From: an uncultured Lachnospiraceae bacterium | GTDB lineage: Bacteria; Bacillota; Clostridia; Lachnospirales; Lachnospiraceae | Direction: 5' to 3' | Assembly (NCBI GenBank): GCA_910577655.1 | Contig: CAJTOW010000171.1 | Coordinates: 1-6,905, forward strand | DNA length: 6,905 bases | In this document: positions 1 through 6,779 of the stretch, piece by piece | Numbering within the stretch: position 1 is the stretch's first letter | Layout of the letters: each line of letters opens with the position of its first letter | Notes under the pieces: generated by a model | What the model was told of the DNA's origin: nothing | Seen by the model: only the letters and a program-made list of their open reading frames with translations | The model's database searches: none | Made by a program: the position numbers and the translations under genes

Positions 1-819
1 CACAACGAGAGCAAGTGCCGGAGTGGGCCCTTCGTCGCGGTGAATTGCGGGGCGATTCCCAAGGAGCTGATCGAGAGCGAGCTGTTCGGCTACGAGAGCG
101 GGGCCTTTACCGGGGCCAAGAAAAACGGGATGCCGGGGAAGTTTGAGCTGGCGGACGGCGGCACCATCTTTTTGGATGAGATCGGGGATATGCCCTTGTA
201 TCTGCAGGTGAAGCTTTTGCGGGTTATCCAGGAGCGGAAGCTGATCCGTATCGGCTCTAATCAGGTGATTCCCCTGGATATCCGCATCATCGCGGCCACC
301 AACAAGGATTTGAAGACCATGATCCAGAAGAACCAGTTTCGGGAGGATCTGTACTACCGGCTCAATGTGATCCCTATGCGGATCGCTCCTCTGCGGGAAA
401 GGAAGAAAGATATCCCGGAGCTGGCATGGCATTTTTTGAACCGGTATGCAGGTCTCTTCGGCCGGAGGGTGAAGGCAGTCACAGAGGATACCATGGAAAG
501 GCTGGTACGGTATCCCTGGTACGGCAATGTGCGTGAGCTGGAGAATTCTATGGAATTCATGATCAATATGATGGATCAGGACGGGATCCTGGATGTGGGC
601 ACCCTTCCGGAGAGTATCCGGGAGTATGAGGAGATGAAGGAGCCGGAAAGCAGAGCCGGTGAGGCTCCTGGAAAGGTGACACAGCTAAAGGAGCTGGAAC
701 GCCAGGAGATCAGAAAGGCCCTGGAGCTGTTTGGCAGCGGCACAGAGGGCAAGAAGCAGGCGGCCAGGGCCCTGGGGATCAGTCTGGCGACCTTGTACAG
801 GAAGCTGGAAGGGATATGA
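1..819 (+). CDS. Sigma-54-dependent transcriptional activator (enhancer-binding protein), 5'-truncated by the window edge
   Basis: The reading frame is open from base 1 to a TGA at 817-819, giving 272 residues of the C-terminal part. The protein would bind upstream DNA and use ATP hydrolysis to remodel sigma-54 RNA polymerase. Visible landmarks of the AAA+ domain are the stretch PFVAVNCGAIP, the sigma-54 contact loop GAFTGA (bases 100-117), the Walker B region GGTIFLDEIG with its Asp-Glu at 175-180, and the FREDLYYRLNV segment (337-369) that carries the arginine-finger region. The last 23 residues (about 748-816) form a Fis-type helix-turn-helix (QAARALGISLATLYRKL). Walker A and the N-terminal sensor domain lie upstream and are not seen, so the inducer class cannot be read. 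A GTG at 40 is an internal Val codon, not a start. The gene ends just before three repeated dyads and a sigma-54 promoter, so it very probably controls the following operon. Confidence 0.95.
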   Translation, partial: HNESKCRSGPFVAVNCGAIPKELIESELFGYESGAFTGAKKNGMPGKFELADGGTIFLDEIGDMPLYLQVKLLRVIQERKLIRIGSNQVIPLDIRIIAATNKDLKTMIQKNQFREDLYYRLNVIPMRIAPLRERKKDIPELAWHFLNRYAGLFGRRVKAVTEDTMERLVRYPWYGNVRELENSMEFMINMMDQDGILDVGTLPESIREYEEMKEPESRAGEAPGKVTQLKELERQEIRKALELFGSGTEGKKQAARALGISLATLYRKLEGI

Positions 820-878
820 GTGGGAGGAGGTCTGTCAGGGGCAGTCAGAAAAATATGGGTGTTTTCCGGCTGCTCTAT

Positions 879-933
879 TTCTCAAAATAAGAATAAAGAG
901 TTCTCAAAATCAGAAAAATTCTCAAAATTAGAA
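879..933 (+). promoter_or_regulatory. Three tandem 15-bp dyads, probable upstream activator sites
   Basis: Three copies of TTCTCAAAATNAGAA lie at 879-893, 901-915 and 919-933. They are identical at 14 of 15 positions; only position 11 varies (A, C, T). Each has inverted half-sites TTCT-N7-AGAA, as expected for a dimeric Fis-type helix-turn-helix protein. Start-to-start spacing is 22 and 18 bp, so all copies do not sit exactly on one DNA face. They lie about 140-200 bp upstream of the -24 element at 1075, a usual distance for sigma-54 enhancer sites. The repeat is seen directly; binding by the adjacent activator is inferred. Confidence 0.75.
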
Positions 934-943
934 CCGGATTGGG

Positions 944-999
944 AAAAGAAAGGAAACCAAAGGAAGAGATTCCAGAGGGATTTCCTTTCTTTTTTTGTG
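944..999 (+). terminator. Rho-independent terminator of the regulator gene
   Basis: AAAAGAAAGGAAA (944-956) pairs with TTTCCTTTCTTTT (981-993); CC 957-958 can add pairs to GG 978-979 across one bulged base. A small inner hairpin, GGAA/TTCC around a GAGA loop (962-973), can stack in the apical region. The 3' arm runs into an uninterrupted T tract ending at 996. It lies 125 bases after the regulator stop codon and upstream of the sigma-54 promoter, so it would insulate the operon from read-through. The stem is A/T-rich, so its strength is uncertain. Confidence 0.75.
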
Positions 1000-1074
1000 C
1001 ATTTTTTATAAAATATGGATGATTAAACAGACAAAATGACCAAAAAGAAATTTTTACGGCATTTATGGCAAAGC

Positions 1075-1090
1075 TGGCATGGGAAATGCT
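1075..1090 (+). promoter_or_regulatory. Sigma-54 (-24/-12) promoter of the four-gene operon
   Basis: TGGCATGGGAAATGCT matches the sigma-54 consensus TGGCACGNNNNTTGCW, with differences only at C6 (T here) and the first T of the -12 box (A here). The invariant GG (1076-1077) and GC (1088-1089) have the required spacing. Transcription would start near A1101, leaving a leader of about 30 nt before the ATG at 1131, with AAGGAGG at 1118-1124 as ribosome binding site. The activator gene upstream carries GAFTGA, which independently predicts a sigma-54 promoter nearby. Confidence 0.88.
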
Positions 1091-1130
1091 TTTTATATAG
1101 ACAGAAAACAAAAAAGCAAGGAGGAATGGT

Positions 1131-2327
1131 ATGAAGGAGGAATTGAAACTGATCCAGTATCCGGAAAGAACCGGAGCGAAATTCAGTCTGGATTTTATGA
1201 GTCTGGAGAATGCCAGGAAGGTTCAGGCTTTCCATGGGAGCTTCCCCATGTATCAGGAGACGCCCCTGGTAAACCTGAAGGAGACGGCAAAGATCCTGGG
1301 AGTGGGAGGCATCTACGTAAAGGACGAGGCTTTCCGGTTCGGGCTTAAGGCCTTCAAGGTTCTGGGCGGAAGCTACGCCATGGGAAGCTATCTTGCGCAG
1401 AAGCTGGGAAGGAGCATCCAGGAGCTGCCTTATGAGCGTCTGGTTTCTGCGGAGGTGAAGAAGGAGCTGGGAGACATCACCTTTGTGACGGCCACCGATG
1501 GAAACCATGGAAGAGGCGTAGCCTGGACCGCCAGCCGTCTGGGACAGAAGGCAGTGGTTTATATGCCCAGGGGCAGCGCCAGGGAGCGTCTGGAGAACAT
1601 CCAGGCAGAGGGAGCCCAGGCCTCCATCACGGATCTTAACTATGATGAGGCAGTGCGTCTGGCCAACCGTCAGGCCCAGGAAAAGGGCTGGGTCATGGTG
1701 CAGGATACCGCATGGGAGGGCTATGAGGATATCCCGGAGTGGATCATGCAGGGATATGGCACCATGGGCTATGAGGCCTTCTGCCAGCTGCCCGAGAAGC
1801 CTACCCACATCTTTTTGCAGGCAGGGGTCGGTTCCATGGCCGGCGCCGTGACAGGCTTCTTCGCCGGAGTATATGGAAAGGAGCGGCCGGTGATCACTAT
1901 TGTGGAGCCCAATAAGGCAGACTGTATCTTCCGGACCGCCCAGGCGTCAGACGGAAAGCTGCACTTTGTCACCGGGGACATGGATACTATCATGGCCGGT
2001 CTGGCCTGCGGGGAGCCATGCAGCATAGGCTGGAAGGTGTTAAAGGATTATGCAGACAACTTCATCTCCTGCCCGGATTATATGGCGGCCCAGGGGATGC
2101 GGATTCTGGGCAATCCGGCGGCTGGAGATGACCGGGTTATTGCCGGGGAGAGCGGGGCGTCGGCTTTTGGATGTGTCAGCGAGATCCTGCGGAATCCTGA
2201 GTATGCCGGGATCAAGGAGAAGCTGGGGCTGAATGAGCATTCCCGGATCCTTTTCTTCAACACGGAGGGGGATACGGACCAGGAAAATTACCGTTCCATT
2301 GTCTGGGACGGGGCTTATGGGAAATGA
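1131..2327 (+). CDS. ygeX: Diaminopropionate ammonia-lyase (YgeX/DpaL family, PLP-dependent)
   Basis: This 398-residue protein has the same length as E. coli YgeX as I recall it and shares its key segments throughout. The family converts 2,3-diaminopropionate, both D and L forms in the E. coli enzyme, to pyruvate and two ammonia in the cytoplasm. The fold is PLP type II, as in threonine deaminase. Seen here: the PLP Schiff-base lysine K76 in RFGLKAFKVLGG; TDGNHGRGVAW with D123, equivalent to the catalytic Asp of the E. coli enzyme; VQDTAWEGY with D192, the second active-site Asp; QAGVGSMAG, a glycine loop for the cofactor phosphate; and IMAGLACGEP and GESGA later on. The start is ATG 1131, six bases after AAGGAGG. 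It is the first gene of the operon, directly behind the sigma-54 promoter. Relatives such as threonine dehydratase are less likely because the DAPAL-specific Asp pair and the AFK motif are present. Confidence 0.95.
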   Translation: MKEELKLIQYPERTGAKFSLDFMSLENARKVQAFHGSFPMYQETPLVNLKETAKILGVGGIYVKDEAFRFGLKAFKVLGGSYAMGSYLAQKLGRSIQELPYERLVSAEVKKELGDITFVTATDGNHGRGVAWTASRLGQKAVVYMPRGSARERLENIQAEGAQASITDLNYDEAVRLANRQAQEKGWVMVQDTAWEGYEDIPEWIMQGYGTMGYEAFCQLPEKPTHIFLQAGVGSMAGAVTGFFAGVYGKERPVITIVEPNKADCIFRTAQASDGKLHFVTGDMDTIMAGLACGEPCSIGWKVLKDYADNFISCPDYMAAQGMRILGNPAAGDDRVIAGESGASAFGCVSEILRNPEYAGIKEKLGLNEHSRILFFNTEGDTDQENYRSIVWDGAYGK

Positions 2328-2349
2328 CCAGAAACAAAAAAGCATTTAG

Positions 2350-2380
2350 TGCAAACAATAGAAAGAGCTTATGCAAACAA
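2350..2380 (+). repeat. Short direct repeat TGCAAACAA in the ygeX-ygeY gap
   Basis: TGCAAACAA occurs at 2350-2358 and 2372-2380, 22 bp apart. A flanking pair, ATGACCAG, occurs at 2324-2331 (over the ygeX stop codon) and at 2382-2389 (just before the ygeY ribosome binding site). The nested arrangement may record a local duplication or be chance in this A-rich 75-bp gap. No stable hairpin was seen here and no function is claimed. Confidence 0.4.
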
Positions 2381-2387
2381 CATGACC

Positions 2388-2394
2388 AGGAGGG
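2388..2394 (+). promoter_or_regulatory. Ribosome binding site deciding the ygeY start
   Basis: AGGAGGG lies 8 bases before ATG 2403. An in-frame GTG at 2349 would add 18 residues but has no Shine-Dalgarno sequence in front of it. The added residues (starting QTIERAYANN) do not look like the M20 family N-terminus, so ATG 2403 is preferred. Confidence 0.85.
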
Positions 2395-2402
2395 TTCATA
2401 TC

Positions 2403-3584
2403 ATGGAAAAAGCAAGAGAAGAGCAGGTAGTCGCATTGTGTCAGGATCTGGTTCGCCAGAGAAGCTACTCCGGTGAGGAGAAGGGCGTGGTGGACGTACT
2501 GTCCGCCCGGATGAAAGAGCTGGGCTTTGATGAAGTCACCGTAGACCGCTACGGCAATATCATCGGATGCATCAGGGGCAATCGTCCCGGAAGGAAGCTC
2601 CTGTTTGACGGACATATCGATACCGTGCCGGTGACAGAGGAGAAGGAGTGGCAGTATCCGCCCTTTGCTGCCGAGATCCACGAAGGGAAGATCTATGGGC
2701 GTGGAACCAGCGACATGAAGGGCGCCGTAGCTGCCATGACCAGCGCCGCCGCTGCTTTTGCCAGAGACACGGGGAAGAATTTCCCAGGTGAGATCTATGT
2801 GGCCGGAGTAGTTCACGAGGAGTGCTTTGAGGGCGTGGCTGCCAGGGAGATCAGCAGACAGGTGCAGCCGGACTATGTGGTGATCGGCGAGGCTTCCCAG
2901 CTGAATATTAAGATCGGTCAGAGAGGCAGAGCAGAGATCGTCATCGAGACCTTTGGAAAGCCCTGCCATTCCGCCAACCCGGAAAAGGGCATCAACGCAG
3001 TCTACAAGATGGCAAAGGTCATTGAGGCCATCCGTACCCTGGAGCCTACCCACCATCCGGTGCTGGGAGACGGGATCCTGGAGCTGACGGATATCAAGTC
3101 CGCACCGTATCCCGGGGCTTCCGTGGTGCCTGAGTACTGCCGTGCTACCTATGACCGGCGTCTCCTGGTTGGAGAGACTAAGGAGAGTGTGCTGGCGCCG
3201 GTAAAGGCCCTTCTGGATAAGATGATGGAGGAGGACCCCCAGCTGAAGGTGAAGGCCTCCTATGCGGTGGGACGTGAGAAATGCCATACCGGCAATGAGA
3301 TCGAAGGGGAGCGGTTCTTCCCGGGCTGGCTCTATGACAAGGAGGATGACTTTGTCCAGGCAGTCTATGGGAAGCTGGTGGAGAAGGGCTTCACTCCGGA
3401 GATCACCCAGTATAACTTCTGCACCAACGGAAGCCATTACGCCGGTGAGGCGGGGATCAAAACCTTCGGCCTGGGGCCCTCCAGGGAAAATCTGGCACAT
3501 ACGGTCAACGAGTATATCGAGATCGGGCAGCTGACTAAGGTGGAAGAGTGCTACTATGGGGTGATGGAAGCGCTTTTGAAATAG
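2403..3584 (+). CDS. ygeY: M20-family metallohydrolase, YgeY-like (deacetylase/dipeptidase/ureidohydrolase type)
   Basis: The 393-residue product belongs to the M20/ArgE/DapE zinc hydrolases, which cleave N-acyl, carbamoyl or peptide amide bonds in the cytoplasm. Metal and catalytic positions are visible: H71 and D73 in DGHIDTVP, D104 in GRGTSDMKG, the general base E139 and ligand E140 in VHEEC, E163 in VIGEAS, and a late histidine H366 in LAHTVNEY. The dimerisation (lid) domain begins near GQRGRAEI and includes CHSANPEKG. GQRGR, the late FPGWLYDKEDDF, and FCTNGSHY followed by GLGP resemble E. coli YgeY, a partner of YgeX in the purine/urate gene cluster, more than DapE or ArgE. The exact substrate is not readable; an N-substituted diaminopropionate is a reasonable inference from the gene beside it. 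It follows ygeX by 75 bases and precedes the permease by 28, consistent with one transcript. Confidence 0.87.
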   Translation: MEKAREEQVVALCQDLVRQRSYSGEEKGVVDVLSARMKELGFDEVTVDRYGNIIGCIRGNRPGRKLLFDGHIDTVPVTEEKEWQYPPFAAEIHEGKIYGRGTSDMKGAVAAMTSAAAAFARDTGKNFPGEIYVAGVVHEECFEGVAAREISRQVQPDYVVIGEASQLNIKIGQRGRAEIVIETFGKPCHSANPEKGINAVYKMAKVIEAIRTLEPTHHPVLGDGILELTDIKSAPYPGASVVPEYCRATYDRRLLVGETKESVLAPVKALLDKMMEEDPQLKVKASYAVGREKCHTGNEIEGERFFPGWLYDKEDDFVQAVYGKLVEKGFTPEITQYNFCTNGSHYAGEAGIKTFGLGPSRENLAHTVNEYIEIGQLTKVEECYYGVMEALLK

Positions 3585-3612
3585 ATAGAGGAAAGAACAA
3601 GGGGGATAAGAA

Positions 3613-5091
3613 ATGAGCAGTATCCAGATTACAGCATTAGTGATCATTTTGTTATATATGGCAGCTACGGTGGCCATCGGACTGATTGTATCCAGGATGA
3701 AACAGTCCAGGGAAGCAAAGCAGAGCAACGATGATTTCCTCATGGCCAGCAAATCCTTAGGGCCGGTGGTCCTGGCGGGAACCTTGTTCGCGGCCAATAC
3801 CGGCGGCGCCAGCACTACGGGAATCGCAACCAATGTCTATACCTATGGCTTGTCGGCCTGCTGGTATGTGATCGCGGCAGGTGTGGGCTTTGTGCTGGTG
3901 TCCTTTATCGCTCCCTATTTCCGCAAGGCCCAGGCCAATACGGTACCGGAGATCATCAGCAAGCGTTACGGGAAGGCATCCCATATTTTCACGGCTTTTA
4001 CCTCCATCGCGGCTCTGTTCATGGCTACAGGGGCCCAGATCATCGCCACAGCCTCCATTATCAATGTGGTGACCGGGCTGTCCTTCCAGACAGCGGCCAT
4101 TGTCACCACTGTGGTGGTCATCATCTATACCATGGTGGGAGGATTCAAGTCTGTGACGGCGGCGAACCTGATGCATGTGCTGTTTATCACGGTGGGAATG
4201 ACCATTGCCATGTTCATTATGGTGAACAATCGGGAAGTGGGCGGTTTTGCCGCATTATTTGAACGGGCGGCCCAGGTGTCTGCCCAGAACGGAGAGGGGC
4301 TGGATCTTCTGAGTATGACCAAGGTAGGGATTCCCACGGTCATCGGCTATATCGCCATGTATTTCATGACCTTTCCCACAGGCCAGGAGATTGTGCAGAC
4401 CTACTGTTCCGCTAAAAACGGTAAAGCGGCCATGACCGGTTCCGTGATTGCGGGAATCCTGTCAGCTGTATATGCCATTGTCCCGGCCATTATCGGACTG
4501 CTGGCCTACTCCTGCATCGACGGTTATGCTCTTGGGGGAGCCCAGAAGAATGCTCTGGCAGAGGCAACCATCCGTTTTGCCCCATCCATCGTGGCAGGAC
4601 TGGTGCTGGCGGCCATTGTGGCAGCTACCATGAGCAGCGCTTCCGGCAATATGATCGGTACAGCTACCATGTTCACCAATGATATCTTCACCCCCTATAT
4701 CAACAAGGGACAGAAGGATGACCAGAAGGAGGTCTGGATCTCCCGTGTGACCATGGTGGTAGTGGGCCTGGTAGGACTCTTTGTGGCGCTGACCGCATCC
4801 AACGTTATCAGCGTCATGATGGGCGCCTTCGCACTGCGGAGCGCAGGTCCCTTCGCTGCATTTATCTGTGGTATATTCTATAAGAATGTGACCCAGAGGG
4901 CCGGTTTTGTCTCCATCGTGGCAGGTACGGTGGTGGCGGCGGTATGGATCTATGTACTGGGCACACCCTGGGGCCTCAGCGCTATGGTTCCCGGCGGGAT
5001 CGTGGCATTCGCCGTGATCTTTATGGTGTCGGCAATAGAGCGGGGAAATGGCGTGCCAGCGGCACCGGCAATTGAGTTTGAAGAGGAATAG
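3613..5091 (+). CDS. Sodium:solute symporter (SSS) family permease
   Basis: This 492-residue, very hydrophobic protein has about 13 predicted membrane segments by eye, the usual number and length for the SSS (PutP/PanF/SGLT) family of the LeuT fold. The family couples substrate uptake to sodium or sometimes protons. Supporting segments are the broken first core helix around TGGASTTG (residues 63-70), the loop TVPEIISKRYGKAS, which matches the usual SSS 'P-E-x-x-x-x-R-Y/F-G' motif, TMVGGFKSVTAANLMH, and MSSASGNMIGTATMFTNDIF (M340 onward), whose S341-S342 align with the Na2-site hydroxyl residues of PutP. The tail is short and acidic (EFEEE). GGGGG at 3601-3605 supplies the ribosome binding site. 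Purine/urate clusters often carry nucleobase permeases instead, so this permease points to an amino-acid-like or carboxylate substrate. The substrate itself cannot be assigned. Confidence 0.93.
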   Translation: MSSIQITALVIILLYMAATVAIGLIVSRMKQSREAKQSNDDFLMASKSLGPVVLAGTLFAANTGGASTTGIATNVYTYGLSACWYVIAAGVGFVLVSFIAPYFRKAQANTVPEIISKRYGKASHIFTAFTSIAALFMATGAQIIATASIINVVTGLSFQTAAIVTTVVVIIYTMVGGFKSVTAANLMHVLFITVGMTIAMFIMVNNREVGGFAALFERAAQVSAQNGEGLDLLSMTKVGIPTVIGYIAMYFMTFPTGQEIVQTYCSAKNGKAAMTGSVIAGILSAVYAIVPAIIGLLAYSCIDGYALGGAQKNALAEATIRFAPSIVAGLVLAAIVAATMSSASGNMIGTATMFTNDIFTPYINKGQKDDQKEVWISRVTMVVVGLVGLFVALTASNVISVMMGAFALRSAGPFAAFICGIFYKNVTQRAGFVSIVAGTVVAAVWIYVLGTPWGLSAMVPGGIVAFAVIFMVSAIERGNGVPAAPAIEFEEE

Positions 5092-5112
5092 TAATATTGT
5101 TGCTGTTCACGG

Positions 5113-5143
5113 GTAACAGTTCAAGGGGTATTTGAATTGTAAC
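5113..5143 (+). other. Intercistronic hairpin between the permease and amidohydrolase genes
   Basis: Bases 5113-5124 can pair with 5132-5143 around a 7-base loop (GGGGTAT): TTCAA with TTGAA, a G-U pair, ACA with TGT, one A-A mismatch, then GT with AC. It has no T run after it, so it is not a terminator. A weaker overlapping hairpin, CTGTT/AACAG (5103-5107 with 5115-5119), cannot form at the same time. The structure ends 11 bases before the AGGAGG of the last gene (5155-5160). It may adjust mRNA stability or translation of the two flanking genes; that is inference. Confidence 0.5.
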
Positions 5144-5168
5144 ATCATATAAGCAGGAGGAGAAGGAA

Positions 5169-6773
5169 ATGAAGAAACTGATTAAACATGGCATGATCGT
5201 AGACGGAAGCGGCAATCCGGGATTTGTGGGGGATGTACTGCTTAATGGCGGCGTGATCGAGAAAGTCGCCCCCTCCATCCAGGAGGATAGCGCCCAGGTC
5301 ATTGATGCATCCGGCCTGGTAGTGGCACCTGGGTTTATCGACACCCACAGCCACAGTGACTTACAGATCCTGGTGGAGCCGGAGGTGGCTCCCAAGGTCA
5401 TGCAGGGAATCACTACCGAGGTTCTGGGCCAGGACGGCATTTCCATGGCGCCCCTTCCCCAGCAGTATATCAGCCCCTGGAGGAAGAATCTGGCAGGTCT
5501 GGACGGAGACAGCGACCAGATCGACTGGACCTTCGGGAATACGGAAAATTATCTGAAGATGATTGACGCGGTGAAACCGGGACTTAACGAGTGCTATCTG
5601 GTTCCCCACGGAAATATCCGTATGGAGGCCATGGGCCTGGAGAACCGTCTGCCAAATGAAGAAGAGCTGGAGAAGATGCGCCAGATCACCCGCCGGGAGA
5701 TGGAGGCAGGTGCGGTGGGACTGTCTACGGGGCTGATCTATATGCCCTGCGCCTACTCCGAGTCCAAAGAGATCATCGAGATGTGCAAGGTTGTGGCCGA
5801 GTATGACGGAATCTTCGTGATCCACCAGAGAAGTGAAGCGGACACCATTCTGGATTCCATGGAGGAAGTGATCCGCATCGGACGGGAATCCGGTGTGAAG
5901 ATCCATTATTCCCACTTCAAGGTGTGCGGAAAGAAGAACTGGGATAAGGTGGACAGGGTCATGGGGCTTTTGGAGGAAGCCAAGAAGGAGGGCATCCGCG
6001 TATCCTTTGACCAGTATCCTTATGTGGCAGGCAGCACCATGCTGGGCGTGATCCTTCCCCCATGGGTTCACGACGGAGGGACAGACAAGGTGCTGGAGCG
6101 TCTGGCAGATCCGGAGCTTCGCAAGAAGATGGTCTATGATATTGAGCACGGGATCCCCGGCTGGGACAACTTTGTGGAATTTGCCGGACTGGACCAGATC
6201 TTCGTGACCAGCGTAAAGACCCAGAAGAATCAGGACGCCATCGGTCTGAGCCTGACAGAGCTTGGAAAGAAACGCGGCAAGGATCCTTACGAGGCTACCT
6301 TTGATCTTCTCTATGAGGAGGAGAATGCCGTGGGTATGGTGGACTTTTACGGAACCGAGGAGCATGTGATCCGCATCATGAAGCGCCCGGAAATGAATGC
6401 CTGCACCGACGGTCTGCTGGGCGGCAAGCCCCATCCCCGCGTCTACGGAGCATTTCCCAGGATCCTGGGTAAATATGTGCGTGAGGAGAAGGCCCTGACT
6501 CTGGAAGAGGCCATCTATAAGATGACTAAGAAACCAGCTGCCACCTTCAACATGACCGGACGTGGGGAGCTGAAGGAAGGCTACGCGGCTGATCTGTGTA
6601 TCTTTAATCCAGATACAGTCATCGATAAGGGAACCTTCATTGATCCGGTCCAGTATCCGGAAGGCATAGAGTATGTGATCGTCGGCGGGGAACTGGCAGT
6701 GGAGAGAGGAAAGCATACGGGCGTGAGAAACGGCGTGGTACTGAGAATGAAAGGGAAAGAGGTAATACAGTAA
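5169..6773 (+). CDS. D-aminoacylase/N-acyl-D-amino-acid deacylase family amidohydrolase
   Basis: The 534-residue product is a cytosolic metal-dependent amidohydrolase of the D-aminoacylase group (COG3653 type), whose members hydrolyse N-acyl-D-amino acids. Visible parts are an N-terminal beta-sandwich strand set (LIKHGMIVDGSG), APGFIDTHSHSD with metal ligands H60 and H62, GAVGLSTGLIYMPC (182-194), H219 in IHQRSE, H249 in YSHFK, PYVAGST, the catalytic Asp D414 in TDG, HPRVYGAFPRILGKY, and a C-terminal RGELKEGYAADLCIF that closes the composite domain. The usual ligand cysteine of the GNCGIS loop is replaced: here the loop reads GQDGIS with D89. Substrate assignment to D-acylamino acids is therefore family-based only; a ureido acid or dihydropyrimidine-like amide is possible. 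AGGAGG at 5155-5160 sets ATG 5169. It is the last operon gene, ending just before a strong terminator. Confidence 0.88.
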   Translation: MKKLIKHGMIVDGSGNPGFVGDVLLNGGVIEKVAPSIQEDSAQVIDASGLVVAPGFIDTHSHSDLQILVEPEVAPKVMQGITTEVLGQDGISMAPLPQQYISPWRKNLAGLDGDSDQIDWTFGNTENYLKMIDAVKPGLNECYLVPHGNIRMEAMGLENRLPNEEELEKMRQITRREMEAGAVGLSTGLIYMPCAYSESKEIIEMCKVVAEYDGIFVIHQRSEADTILDSMEEVIRIGRESGVKIHYSHFKVCGKKNWDKVDRVMGLLEEAKKEGIRVSFDQYPYVAGSTMLGVILPPWVHDGGTDKVLERLADPELRKKMVYDIEHGIPGWDNFVEFAGLDQIFVTSVKTQKNQDAIGLSLTELGKKRGKDPYEATFDLLYEEENAVGMVDFYGTEEHVIRIMKRPEMNACTDGLLGGKPHPRVYGAFPRILGKYVREEKALTLEEAIYKMTKKPAATFNMTGRGELKEGYAADLCIFNPDTVIDKGTFIDPVQYPEGIEYVIVGGELAVERGKHTGVRNGVVLRMKGKEVIQ

Positions 6774-6779
6774 TATGGG

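Noticed and set aside
40..42. GTG as a start codon of the regulator
   Set aside because: The frame is open upstream to base 1 and encodes family sequence (PFVAVNCG), so the GTG is an internal valine of a truncated gene.
820..1011. Small + strand frames in the intergenic region after the regulator
   Set aside because: They run through the repeated dyads and the terminator, have no convincing ribosome binding site, and give lysine/serine-rich translations typical of non-coding A-rich DNA.
1023..1808. Antisense open frame (261 codons) over the promoter and ygeX 5' half
   Set aside because: No family resemblance, and it would overlap the sigma-54 promoter and a conserved gene.
2346..3833. Long antisense open frame (495 codons) across ygeY and the start of the permease gene
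   Set aside because: It lies opposite two strongly supported genes, its translation has no recognisable domain, and it reads as a codon-bias shadow of the + strand genes.
5361..6716. Long antisense open frame (451 codons) inside the amidohydrolase gene
   Set aside because: Same shadow effect; the + strand protein keeps family motifs over its whole length, and the antisense product is low-complexity and His/Leu-rich.
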